Positions 45,041 through 54,123 of a stretch of 64,000 nt of DNA are shown piece by piece. The stretch is from an uncultured Desulfuromonas sp. (GTDB lineage Bacteria > Desulfobacterota > Desulfuromonadia > Desulfuromonadales > Desulfuromonadaceae). Position 1 is the first letter of the stretch. Each line of letters starts with the position of its first letter. The stretch spans positions 3,038,001 through 3,102,000 of the forward strand of contig NZ_OY787469.1 in assembly GCF_963678835.1 (NCBI RefSeq). Direction: 5' to 3'. The position numbers and the translations under genes are program-made. Under the pieces are notes generated by a model. The model saw only the letters and a program-made list of their open reading frames with translations. It did no database searches and was not told where the DNA came from.

Positions 45041-46063
45041 GGGGTCAGGTCTCAATTCTTAACACCCTACACTCTTTAAACTTTTAGCAAGCAAAACCAA
45101 AGACAACGGCAATGGCACGTCCTTTAAGAATTGAATACGCTGGTGCTTTTTACCACGTTACTTCTCGTGGTAATGAACGCAAGGCAATTTTCAAAAGCCA
45201 AAAAGATCGAGAAAAGTTTCTTTCCTATTTAGAATCGGCCGTCACGCGCTATGGTGCGGTTTTCCATGCATGGTGTCTGATGGATAACCATTATCACCTG
45301 CTGGTGGAAACACCTCGCGGAAACCTTTCTCAAATTATGCGTCACATCAATGGTGCCTACACAACCTATTTCAATATTAAGCGACAACGGTCCGGCCATT
45401 TGTTTCAAGGGAGATACAAGGCGATCCTCATTGAGGCTGATGCCTATGCACTGGAACTCTCTCGTTATATTCATCTGAACCCAGTCAGGGCAAACATGGT
45501 TGACAAACCAGAAGACTACACATGGTCGAGTTATGGCAGCTATATCGCTCAAAGCAAGGCTCCCGACTGGTTGGATACAACATTTGTTCTCGGATATTTT
45601 AACGCTGATGCATCGAGCGTGCATGAAATGTATCGGCAATTTGTCGAAGACCGTTGCGAGAGGGACAAAAACCCGCTGAAAGATGTGATCGGCTCAGCGA
45701 TTCTGGGTAGCCAAAAATTTATCAACGACGTTTCGATTAATAGACTGAGCAATACAGACGAGCGCAACGTCCCTGGGATAAAGGCCCTATTTCAACGCCC
45801 TTCGGTTGAACAAACCGTGACAAAAGTCAAAGCTGAACTTGGTTCGAGCGAGGATCTAAGGGATATATGCATTTATTGCTGCCGTCATTACAGCGGTGCC
45901 AAGCTGAAAGAGATCGGTAACTATTTCGGAATCAGCGATGCAGCAGTCTGTCAAGCCAGCCGCAGGTTGTCGTTAAAAGCTGAACGAAACAGGTCACTTT
46001 TAAAAGTCGGCTACTACAAATGAAAGACGTTTTGACACCTGTTAAAAGTTGAGACCCGACCCC
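45041..46063 (+). mobile_element. RAYT-1 element, complete copy 1
   Basis: Left end GGGGTCAGGTCTCAATTC and right end AGTTGAGACCCGACCCC form imperfect inverted repeats of about 23 bp (two or three differences). Inside are a 45-bp leader (CCCTACACTCTTTAAACTTT) and one Y1 transposase gene. The element is inserted between an IS1380-like fragment and the Rhs core at 46068, whose 5' part it removed or displaced. Confidence 0.88.
45112..46023 (+). CDS. REP-associated Y1 transposase (RAYT-1), intact
   Basis: 303 residues. Single Y1/HUH domain: MARPLRIEYAGAFYHVTSRG, HAWCLMDNHYHLLVETPRG (HUH metal site NHYHLL), YFNIKRQRSGHLFQGRYKAI, LSRYIHLNPVRANM with the catalytic Tyr in the SRYIHL helix, and a C-terminal DnaA-like helix-turn-helix stretch (GAKLKEIGNYFGISDAAVCQASRRL). 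Such enzymes nick and move single-stranded DNA and are linked to REP hairpins. Two complete copies in this window differ by only a few residues, so movement is recent. Confidence 0.9.
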   Translation: MARPLRIEYAGAFYHVTSRGNERKAIFKSQKDREKFLSYLESAVTRYGAVFHAWCLMDNHYHLLVETPRGNLSQIMRHINGAYTTYFNIKRQRSGHLFQGRYKAILIEADAYALELSRYIHLNPVRANMVDKPEDYTWSSYGSYIAQSKAPDWLDTTFVLGYFNADASSVHEMYRQFVEDRCERDKNPLKDVIGSAILGSQKFINDVSINRLSNTDERNVPGIKALFQRPSVEQTVTKVKAELGSSEDLRDICIYCCRHYSGAKLKEIGNYFGISDAAVCQASRRLSLKAERNRSLLKVGYYK

Positions 46064-46067
46064 ATAT

Positions 46068-48666
46068 TTTACGCTCCGACGCCCTCGATAACGTCAGCCG
46101 TATCCGCTACAACGCGGCAGGTCGACCGGAGTTGGTCACCGATGCGTTAGGGCGTGAAACCGCTCTGGTCATGGACTTTAAGCAGCGTTTGACTGAGCAG
46201 ACCAATGCCTTGGGTCAGGTCACCCGCTACAGCTATGACGGCAACGGCAACCTGGTGGAGGTGCGTCACAACGCGACCGGCGACACCCTGGCAGTCACCC
46301 GCCTGGCCTATGACGGCTACAAACGGCTGACCCAGATCACCGATCCAATGGGCAACACCACGACCTACAACTATGCCGCGGCCGGCTGCGGTACCTGCAG
46401 CGGCAGTGTCGACAGCCCGCAAAAAATCATCGACGCCTTCGGCCACACCACCGAGTACGGCTTTGATCAAAACGGCGCAATCCAGTTGGTGCAAGACCCA
46501 TTGGGCAATGTGACCAATCTGACTCGCGACAGCGGCGGCCGCATCACCAGCCAGACCGACGCCGACGGCAATACCACCACCTACAGCTATGATCTGTTGG
46601 GCCGCCTCACCAGCCAGACCGACGCCAACCTGCAGACGACCGTATTAAGCTACGACATACGCGACAACCTGCTTAGCCTGACCGACGCCAACGGTAACAC
46701 CACATCGTTTCGTTACGATCTGGCCGGGCGCAAGATCGAAGAGGTCCGTCCCATGGGGCAGAGCACCAGCTACAGTTACAATCGCAACGGGCTGGTCGCC
46801 ACCCTCACCGATGCCAAAGGCCAGATCACTACCTACAACTATGACGCCGCCAACCGCCTGATCAGCGTCAATTATCACGACGGCGCTCAAGAAACCTTCA
46901 GCTATGACGCGGTGGGCAACCTCACCGGCTACACCGGAGCCGACGATGTCAGCGGCATCTTGGAGTATGACGCACTCAACCGAAAGATTGGCGAAACCGT
47001 CAACTTCGGTGCGTTCAGTAAAAATTACAGCTATAGCTATGACGCCTACGGCAATAAGGAAAGCTATACCAGTGCCGAAGGGATCGTCCACAACTATAAC
47101 CACGATCTGAGCGGTCGCATCACCGCCCTGAGCGTTGACGGCCAGACCACCGCCTTCACTTACGACAAGACCCGCTTAACGCAGATCAGCTACCCCAACG
47201 GCGTCACCACCGATTACACCTACAACGCCGCCGACTGGCTCTCCGGCCTGACCACCAGCGGTCCAAACGGCACCCTGCTCACGCGCCAGTACGCCTTTGA
47301 CACCACCGGCAACATCACCAGCGCCGTCAGCAGCAAAGGCACCACCGCGTACAGCTATGATCCCACCCATCAGCTCACCGCCGCTGATCATCCCAGCGCC
47401 ACGGCCTTGACCGATGAGGTGTACAGCTACGACGCCGTGGGCAACCGGCTGACCACCACGGACATCAGCGGCCTGATCAGCTACAACGCCAACAACGAGC
47501 TCATCGGCCATAGCACGGTGCAATACCAGTACGACGCCAACGGCAACACCACCCAGAAAACCGCCAACGGCCGGACCACCACCTACGACTACAACAGCCG
47601 CAACCGCTTAAGCAGCGTACACTTGCCCGACGGCCGCCTGGTCAGCTACTGCTACGATCCGTTCGGTCGTCGCATCAGCAAAACCGTAGCCGGAGTCACC
47701 ACCTGCTACACCTACAGCGACGAAGGTCTGGCCGCCGAATACGACGGCAACGGCACCTGGCAAAAAAGCTACGGCTGGAAGCCAAACAGCCTGTGGGGCA
47801 CCGACCCGGTCTACCAGCGCACCCCGACCGGACTCTATTATTATCACAACGACCACCTCGGCACCCCACAACGCCTCAGCGACGAAAGCGGCGACATCGC
47901 CTGGAGTGCCGGGTACACCGCGTTCGGCAATGCCACCATGGACCCGATCCTCAGCAGCATCGACAACAACCTGCGCTTTCCCGGTCAGTACTTTGACCAG
48001 GAGACAGGTCTGCATTATAATTATCAGCGGTTTTATGATCCGGGGAATGGACGCTATACGCAGGTTGATCCTATTGGGTTTTGGGCTGGGGATGTTAATC
48101 TTTATCGGTATGTGGGAAACAACCAAACAAATTTGATAGACCCATATGGTTTGTTTTGGAGTGATTATTTAGACTTAATGAAATCTGGATTTTTCTTGGG
48201 AGCTTCCACTTTATATCAAATGTCTTTGGAAGTAGGGGGAACAGTCGTTAGCATGCTTGAAATATATGATGCAACGTATGAGAGAAATCAGTGCGATGAG
48301 CAGAATCCTTCTGATCTATTAGAGTTATCATCAATAATGGCTTCAATAATGGTAATGGAGAGTGGAGAACTCGGATTATTTATGGCTGAGCTAACGGCAC
48401 AGGCTGTTGTATCACCATATGACACAGCTTTCAACGCAGACAATCAGAACATAGTTAATGCAATACAAAAAAATAGAATTAATTTTGGGAATCAATCTAG
48501 TAAGTTTAAAGATAACTTTACTAATTCAATTTCTGATAGCAATTTAGACAACTCATCTTTCAGAGAAATGAGACATGGCTTAGAATCACTTGGAACTGAC
48601 AATAAGACATTCATGACAAAACAAATGAAAAAATTCACAGAAAATCTTACAAGGCTTTCAAGATGA
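46068..48666 (+). CDS. Rhs/YD-repeat protein, 5'-truncated, with tip C
   Basis: The longest Rhs copy. The frame is open from the RAYT-1 right end (no start codon) and carries about 15 YD repeats (YSYDGNGNLVEVRHNATGDT; YDALNRKIGETVNFGAFSK), the core end YTQVDPIGFWAGDVNLYRYV, then tip C of about 185 residues starting IDPYGLFWSDYLDLMKSGFF. Tip C is AT-rich, mostly helical, with KNRINFGNQSSKFKDNFTNS near the end; not recognised. It lacks the deletion shared by the other two cores, so it is closest to the ancestral gene. Its stop overlaps the next ATG (ATGA). Without the N-terminal half it should not be secreted as a normal Rhs toxin. Confidence 0.82.
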
Positions 48667-48983
48667 TAAAATTATTCTCTTACTTAATCTGTCTATGGAT
48701 TGCAACTGGCATTTATGGAATATACACGGCTTCTACCTCGAAAATATATTCGGAGATAATCAATGATAAACAATTATTTTTCGTAATAAAAAACATTGAA
48801 TTTATCTTATTCATATATCTATCTCATCAATTTTTAAAAAGAAAAATCTATTGGAAAGAACCTTTTTGTACAGCTATTTGGAACACAATAAAAATATGGT
48901 CGAAAGAAAAAACAAAGGGGTCAGGTCGAAAGTCAACAGAAAAGGGGTCATCAACAGAAAAGGGGTCAGGTCTCAACTCTTAA
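48663..48983 (+). CDS. Small membrane protein, candidate immunity protein for tip C (3' end replaced)
   Basis: 106 codons with two hydrophobic segments (LFSYLICLWIATGIYGIY; LFFVIKNIEFILFIYLSHQFL). Coupled to tip C by an ATGA overlap. After about residue 80 the frame runs through stacked RAYT-1 left ends, giving the tail TEKGSSTEKGSGLNS, so the native C-terminus is lost or altered. Confidence 0.6.
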   Translation: MIKLFSYLICLWIATGIYGIYTASTSKIYSEIINDKQLFFVIKNIEFILFIYLSHQFLKRKIYWKEPFCTAIWNTIKIWSKEKTKGSGRKSTEKGSSTEKGSGLNS

Positions 48984-49660
48984 CACCTTACCCTCTTTAA
49001 ACTTTTAGCAAGCAAAACCAAAGACAACGGCAATGGCACGTCCTTTAAGAATTGAATACGCTGGTGCTTTTTACCACGTTACTTCTCGTGGGAATGAACG
49101 CAAGGCTATTTTTAAAAGCAAAAAGAAGAACAAAAGGGTCAGGTCTCAACTCTTAATACCCTACCCTCTTTAAACTTTTAGCAAACAAAACCAAAGACAA
49201 CGGCAATGGCACGTCCTTTAAGAATCGAATACGCTGGTGCTTTTTACCACGTTACGTCACGGGGTAATGAACGCAAGGCGATTTTCAAAAGCCAAAAAGA
49301 TCGAGAAAAGTTTCTTTCCTATTTAGAATCGGCCGTCACGCGCTATGGCGCAGTTATCCATACGTGGTGCCTGATGGATAACCATTATCACCTGCTGGTG
49401 GAAAGAAGAAGAACAAAAGGAAGAACAAAAGGGTCAGGTCTCAACTCTTAATACCCTACCCTCTTTAAACTTTTAGCAAGCAAAACCAAAGACAACGGCA
49501 ATGGCACGTCCTTTAAGAATCGAATACGCTGGGGCTTTTTACCACGTTACTTCTCGTGGGAATGAACGCAAGGCAATTTTCAAAAGCCAAAAAAAAAGAA
49601 AAAGGGTCAGGTCTCAACTCTTAACACCCTACCCTCTTTAAACTTTTAGAATCAGAAGAA
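48905..49660 (+). repeat. Stack of RAYT-1 left ends with truncated transposase starts
   Basis: Successive left ends (AAGGGGTCAGG or AAAGGGTCAGG) start near 48916, 48942, 48961, 49136, 49430 and 49603, each cutting the one before. Three are long enough to include the beginning of the transposase: 49035-49122, 49206-49400 (about 65 codons, to HLLVE) and 49501-49590. Each truncated piece ends in A-rich filler such as AAAGAAGAACAAAA just before the next left end. The complete element starts at 49661. Confidence 0.85.
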
Positions 49661-50681
49661 GGGGTCAGGTCTCAACTCTTAACACCCTAGCCTCTTTAAA
49701 CTTTTAGCAAGCAAAACCAAAGACAACGGCAATGGCACGTCCTTTAAGAATCGAATACGCGGGTGCTTTTTACCACGTTACTTCTCGTGGGAATGAACGC
49801 AAGGCAATTTTCAAAAGCCAAAAAGATCGAGAAAAGTTTCTTTCCTATTTAGAATCGGCCGTCACGCGCTATGGTGCAGTTATCCATACGTGGTGTTTGA
49901 TGGATAACCATTATCACCTGCTGGTGGAAACACCACGCGGAAACCTTTCTCAGATTATGCGTCACATCAATGGCGCCTACACAACCTATTTCAACATCAA
50001 ACGGCAGCGGTCCGGCCATTTATTTCAAGGGAGATACAAGGCGATCCTCATTGAGGCTGATGCCTATGCACTGGAACTCTCTCGTTATATTCATCTGAAC
50101 CCAGTCAGGGCAAACATGGTTGACAAACCAGAAGACTACACATGGTCGAGTTATGGCAGCTATATCGCTCAAAGCAAGGCTCCCGACTGGTTGGATACAA
50201 CATTTGTTCTCGGATATTTTAACGCTGATGCATCGAGCGTGCATGAAATGTATCGGCAATTTGTCGAAGACCGTTGCGAGAGGGACAAAAACCCGCTGAA
50301 AGATGTGATCGGCTCAGCGATTCTGGGTAGCCAAAAATTTATCAACGACGTTTCGATTAATAGACTGAGCAATACAGACAAGCGCAACGTCCCTGGGATA
50401 AAGGCCCTATTTCAACGCCCTTCGGTTGAACAAACCGTGACAAAAATCAAAGCTGAACTTGGTTCGAGCGAGGATCTAAGGAATATATGCATTTATTGCT
50501 GCCGTCATTACAGCGGTGCCAAGCTGAAAGAGATCGGTGACTATTTCGAAATCAGCGATGCAGCAGTCTGTCAAGCCAGCCGCAGGTTGTCGTTAAAAGC
50601 TGAACTAAACAAGTCACTTAAAAATCGGCTACTACAAATGAAAGACGTTTTGACACCTGTTAAAAGTTGAGACCCGACCCC
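49661..50681 (+). mobile_element. RAYT-1 element, complete copy 2
   Basis: Left end GGGGTCAGGTCTCAACTC, right end AGTTGAGACCCGACCCC. Contains one intact transposase gene. It is followed by a second, separate right-end piece (CGACCCCATATTTTAC, 50697-50712), so at least one further copy was once nested here. Confidence 0.88.
49732..50670 (+). CDS. REP-associated Y1 transposase (RAYT-1), intact second copy
   Basis: 312 residues; the same protein as at 45112-46023 with a few changes (VIHTWCLMDNHYHLL instead of VFHAWCLMDNHYHLL, EISDAAV instead of GISDAAV). A frameshift near the end gives a different, longer C-terminus (SLKNRLLQMKDVLTPVKS). All Y1 motifs are present, so it may be active. It lies downstream of a stack of truncated left ends of its own kind. 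Confidence 0.9.
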   Translation: MARPLRIEYAGAFYHVTSRGNERKAIFKSQKDREKFLSYLESAVTRYGAVIHTWCLMDNHYHLLVETPRGNLSQIMRHINGAYTTYFNIKRQRSGHLFQGRYKAILIEADAYALELSRYIHLNPVRANMVDKPEDYTWSSYGSYIAQSKAPDWLDTTFVLGYFNADASSVHEMYRQFVEDRCERDKNPLKDVIGSAILGSQKFINDVSINRLSNTDKRNVPGIKALFQRPSVEQTVTKIKAELGSSEDLRNICIYCCRHYSGAKLKEIGDYFEISDAAVCQASRRLSLKAELNKSLKNRLLQMKDVLTPVKS

Positions 50682-50735
50682 ATATTTTCGTATTTTCGAC
50701 CCCATATTTTACACGCAGCATAATTGAAATCATAT

Positions 50736-50828
50736 ATTGTAGGAGCGGCTTCAGCCGCGAATTCCCATCATGATAAGGATCAATGACCAGAACAATTCGC
50801 GAATAAATTCGCTCCACAGCTGGTCGCT
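50736..50828. repeat. Repeat family B (palindromic)
   Basis: TGTAGGAGCGGCTTCAGCCG and then, about 50 bp on, CAATTCGCGAATAAATTCGC: two hairpin halves (one GC-rich, one AT-rich) as seen in the other B copies at about 53784, 58517, 58769 and 60893. No coding capacity. Confidence 0.8.
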
Positions 50829-50900
50829 CTGATGACAAAATTAACTGTGTTCAAGTACTCGCTGGCTTTCTCGGTAGTTTAGCAGAAGCGGGTGTTAGTT

Positions 50901-52564
50901 AGTGTCCATCCGGAAACGTTAACGTGCTAATTTCACAAACGAAAGCAACATTTTAAGCTTTCAAGAATAGGCGTATTCTGCAACAATGGTGAATGTAACC
51001 ACCTGATATTGAATGACAATCATCTTTTCAGGAGGCATTCAATGCGCCAAAAACGTAACCCCCAACTGAGCCTGTTTATGACTGTCAACAATACCCAGAT
51101 CGGTAAAGAATTGGAGCAGATGTCACGAATCCTCGATGACACTCCAGGTCTGCTTCAAGTCGTTTTTGATGATCTGGTCAAGACCAAACGGGCCGATACC
51201 GGTCGTCAGGGGTTGACCGCCGAGCAGGTCTTGCGCTGTGCCGTTCTGAAACAATATCGGCAGCTCAGTTACGAGGAGCTTGCCTTTCACCTGGATGACT
51301 CCTCTGCCTTTCGTCGTTTCGCTCGCCTGGACATGGGACAATATCCCCGCAAATCGATCCTGCAGGAGAACATCAAGGCGATTTCCGAGCAGAGCTGGGA
51401 AGAGATTCATCGCCTGCTCATCGATTACGCCGTCAAACATAAGATCGAAAAAGGACGCAAGATCCGCATCGACTCAACGGCCATCGAAACCGATATCCAC
51501 CATCCGACAGATTCCACTCTTTTGGCCGATGGCATTCGGATTATCACCCGCTGGCTCGGTGCCGGGAAGGCCCTCTCCCCAGCCCCTTCCTACCGCTACA
51601 GCGACCATAACCGCGTGGTCAAAAAGCGGGTGATGACCATTCTCAATACCAGAAAAGAGCAGGTTCGTAAAACCGCCTATCAGGATCTACTTCACTATGC
51701 CGAACGCGTCGTCAACTATGCCCTGCCGGCGATTGCCGAACTGCGTGCCTATCAGGGCCTTGAGTTGCTCAGCGCCCAGGGGATCGCGGCAAATCTGGAG
51801 CGGGCCGTCGGTCTGCTGGGTAAGGTCATCGACCAGACCCGGCGCCGCGTGATCAACGGCGAAACCGTACCGGCTTCGGAAAAGGTCGTCTCCTTTTTCG
51901 AGGAACACAGCGACATTATCGTCAAGGGGCAGCGGGACATCACCTACGGCCACAAAGTGTTTTTCACTGGTGGCCCATCGACCCTGATTCTCGATTGTCT
52001 CATCGAGTCGGGCAATCCGGCGGACAGTGATCGTTACCAAATGCTCCTTGAACGGCAGCAGCAACTTTTTGGGCGCATGCCGCGCCAGGTGAGCGCCGAC
52101 GGCGGGTTTGCCTCCAAGAGCAATTTGGACTTCGCCAAGTCGAACCAGGTCAAGGATGCTGTCTTTGCCAAGCGGCGCGGGCTGTCCGTTTTGGCGATGG
52201 CCAAAAGCAACTGGGTCTATAAGCGCCTGAGGAATTTTCGAGCCGGAATCGAGGCCGGAATTTCTGCACTCAAGAGGGCCTTCGGGCTTGACCGTTGCAC
52301 CTGGTCCGGCTGGGCTGGCTTTAAGCAATACGTCCGCAGCAGCGTGGTTTCCTACAACCTGCTGGCCATGGCGCGTATCAGGCTGGCTTAATCCAAACCA
52401 GAGATAGCCAGAAACACAGGCGGTGGTGCGCCTAAAATTGTGAAAGAACCGTGTGTCAAGATGAAAATTCAAGCGGTCCCCGGGAGGAAGGTCCAATACT
52501 GAGCCTTCTTCGCCGGAGACTGCCATCTCACTCTCTGGAAATCCAGGCTTTCCGGATGGACACT
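50901..52564 (+). mobile_element. Insertion sequence, complete copy 2 (1664 bp)
   Basis: Terminal inverted repeats AGTGTCCATCCGGAAA at both ends (50901-50916 and 52549-52564), one transposase gene, and the flanking 4-mer AGTT on each side (50897-50900 and 52565-52568), which looks like a target duplication. It matches copy 1 at 36007, which lost its right end. Confidence 0.92.
51042..52391 (+). CDS. DDE transposase of the insertion sequence (ISNCY/IS5-like)
   Basis: 449 residues starting MRQKRNPQLSLFMTVNNTQI. N-terminal DNA-binding region GLTAEQVLRCAVLKQYRQLS; catalytic-core candidates at RIDSTAIETDIHHPTDS (first Asp), VSADGGFASKSNLDFAK (second Asp) and FRAGIEAGISALKRAFGLDR (Glu). Ends SSVVSYNLLAMARIRLA, the usual C-terminal helix. 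CAGGAGG lies seven bases before the ATG. Intact and bounded by both terminal repeats, so probably active; the family name is provisional. Confidence 0.9.
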   Translation: MRQKRNPQLSLFMTVNNTQIGKELEQMSRILDDTPGLLQVVFDDLVKTKRADTGRQGLTAEQVLRCAVLKQYRQLSYEELAFHLDDSSAFRRFARLDMGQYPRKSILQENIKAISEQSWEEIHRLLIDYAVKHKIEKGRKIRIDSTAIETDIHHPTDSTLLADGIRIITRWLGAGKALSPAPSYRYSDHNRVVKKRVMTILNTRKEQVRKTAYQDLLHYAERVVNYALPAIAELRAYQGLELLSAQGIAANLERAVGLLGKVIDQTRRRVINGETVPASEKVVSFFEEHSDIIVKGQRDITYGHKVFFTGGPSTLILDCLIESGNPADSDRYQMLLERQQQLFGRMPRQVSADGGFASKSNLDFAKSNQVKDAVFAKRRGLSVLAMAKSNWVYKRLRNFRAGIEAGISALKRAFGLDRCTWSGWAGFKQYVRSSVVSYNLLAMARIRLA

Positions 52565-52592
52565 AGTTATGCATTGAAGGAGATTCAAGACT

Positions 52593-52814
52593 GTGGCAAA
52601 GGAGTTTGTGAAAGGTAAATTTATTGTATTGTTTATTTTTTTAATTTATTCATTGTCGACAATTGGCATCTCAGAATTTGTTGCAAAATTGTATGAAGCT
52701 TCTGGGAAGGAGGTCCCTAAAGCAATAGGCTATATTGTTCTTTTTTGTGGGTTTGCTTTCGCTGTTTCCTCTTATCAGAAAATCAGAAAAAATAGGTTAG
52801 ATCTCAATTCTTAA
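52593..52814 (+). CDS. Small two-helix membrane protein, hypothetical
   Basis: 73 codons from a GTG with GGAG ten bases upstream. Two hydrophobic segments (FIVLFIFLIYSLSTIGISEFV; AIGYIVLFCGFAFAVSSY). The last residues NRLDLNS come from a worn RAYT-1 left end (GGTTAGATCTCAATTCTTAAC), so its 3' end was overwritten like those at 42887 and 48983. It may be another orphan immunity gene of the Rhs locus, cut from its toxin by the insertion sequence. Confidence 0.5.
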   Translation: MAKEFVKGKFIVLFIFLIYSLSTIGISEFVAKLYEASGKEVPKAIGYIVLFCGFAFAVSSYQKIRKNRLDLNS

Positions 52815-52946
52815 CCCTCTACCCTCTTTGGGGCCAAGAGGGAACATTTTATTTTATCCCGGCCAATAAAAAATAATATTTATCAATTAAATCAATTAGT
52901 TAAAAATAAGACCTATTTTTTCATGCACCTGTCCCACTGTGTCGAT

Positions 52947-53010
52947 ACCGGCAGTGACGCGCTGAACCGCAAAACCGGGGAAAGCATCAACTTCGGCGCG
53001 TTCAGTAAGA
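52947..53010 (+). pseudogene. Rhs core remnant
   Basis: About 20 codons reading DALNRKTGESINFGAFSK, almost the same as DALNRKIGETVNFGAFSK in the Rhs copy at 46977-47030. It shows that Rhs sequence once extended to here. Confidence 0.7.
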
Positions 53011-53092
53011 GGGGTCACCCATTAAAAGGTTGCTGTCAATAGCACTGACGTTCCCCATAAGCATTGATATGCCTTGCTTTTTTCTTGGTGTT

Positions 53093-53311
53093 TTACTGTG
53101 ATGTCTTTGAGCCCTGTTGGTCGCGTTCTTCAATAAGTTGCTGTTTGAGTAATTGACATATAAGGACTGGTTTTCCATCCAATAATCGATACATCCGATA
53201 ACCACAATTACCGTAGCCGCTGCAAGCGTGACATTTTAAATCCTTTATGTCGAAGCCCTCAAGATCTTCTGGTTTGAGCTCGAAGTCTTTTCGAGCTTTG
53301 TGTGTGGCCAT
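53093..53311 (-). CDS. Small cysteine-rich protein, hypothetical
   Basis: 72 residues: charged N-terminus (ATHKARKDFELKPEDLEGFD), then a Cys cluster CHACSGYGNCGYRMYRLL and a further Cys in LICQLL, then a polar tail. The four Cys could bind zinc or an Fe-S cluster. AAGGAGG lies 8 bases before the ATG, so the gene looks real. It stands alone and no function can be given. Confidence 0.65.
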   Translation of the reverse strand: MATHKARKDFELKPEDLEGFDIKDLKCHACSGYGNCGYRMYRLLDGKPVLICQLLKQQLIEERDQQGSKTSQ

Positions 53312-53509
53312 GAGTTTAGTCCTCCTTAGTGCATGAAGCCGAGTGTCATAAATGATCTATTAATTTGGTTCTGAAAATTCGATCTTAAAATACCATACTA
53401 CATTGCTTCTGGCGTATGACATTTTATATAGACAGCAGAAATTACATCACCAATCTATCCTCACATTGTCAGATTGCCACGTGTTCGACCTCCGGGAGAT
53501 CACCGCTGT

Positions 53510-53664
53510 TCCAGGCTGTTGAAAAACAGACTGTGGAGCCCATGGACGGGCGATCAAGATCAAGGAGAGGTTTTCAAGTCCTTGATTTTGTGAGCAAGAC
53601 GGAAATCGCATGTTCGGCTTGCGCCGTTGGAAAATCCCCCGGCCGGGACTTTTTCAACATCCTG
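53510..53664. repeat. Repeat family A, near-complete copy
   Basis: Left end CAGGCTGTTGAAAAACAG, GAGCCCATGGACGGGCGATC, TTTTCAAGTCCTTGATTTTG, GCAAGACGGAAATCGCATG, TTGCGCCGTTGGAAAATCCC, right end GACTTTTTCAACATCCTGG. No gene inside. Confidence 0.8.
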
Positions 53665-53783
53665 GTTCTCTACGACGATGATTATCCGCGAGGAGCGGAG
53701 ACTCGTACCGTGACACTATCATTTGCAACGCTACCGCTGACTAGGGCTTGAACACCGTCAATTTTGTCATCGGAGTGACCACC

Positions 53784-53870
53784 TGCAGGAGCGAATTTAT
53801 TCGCGAATTGTTCTGGTCATTGATCCTTTTCATGATGGGCATTCGCGGCTGAAGCCGCTCCTACAAGAGG
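53784..53870. repeat. Repeat family B
   Basis: GCAGGAGCGAATTTATTCGC, ATTGTTCTGGTCATTGATCC, then ATTCGCGGCTGAAGCCGCTC and CTACAA. Opposite orientation to the copy at 50736. Confidence 0.82.
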
Positions 53871-53956
53871 CAATTTCAACTCTGCTGACGGGCTAGCAGG
53901 TCGTTGGAGAACTAGCCGGGAGGCTGCTCGATACGATTTTTTGCTCTTTCGTAAAT

Positions 53957-54079
53957 TTAATGCCTTTGGGGACCCGTTTTCGCGATAAGTCGCAATGCCG
54001 TGGCCGTTGTGGGCCTCCGACCCCAAATCGGGCCGCGCATGCGGACCAAATTGTAGGCCGCTGCTGCCAGGGTAAATGT
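53957..54079 (-). pseudogene. Transposase C-terminal remnant (IS1182/IS5-like)
   Basis: About 40 codons ending in a stop: TFTLAAAAYNLVRMRGPIWG and RRPTTATALRLIAKTGPQRH. The FTLAAAAYNLVR block is typical of the C-terminal end of IS5/IS1182-type transposases. No further part was found; the DNA around it lacks genes from 53312 to 54123. Confidence 0.5.
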
Positions 54080-54123
54080 TGCACTGCTCGCTGCTGCAGT
54101 CTGCCGCGAGCCTGTTCTCGCTC

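Noticed and set aside
48905..49670. CRISPR array, because of regularly recurring similar ends
   Set aside because: The repeated units are left ends of a Y1 transposase element of varying length, with no constant spacer size and no cas genes.
36148..52391. The whole Rhs/IS region as a composite transposon between the two insertion-sequence copies
   Set aside because: The left copy lacks its right end, and the many independent insertions between them point to gradual accumulation.
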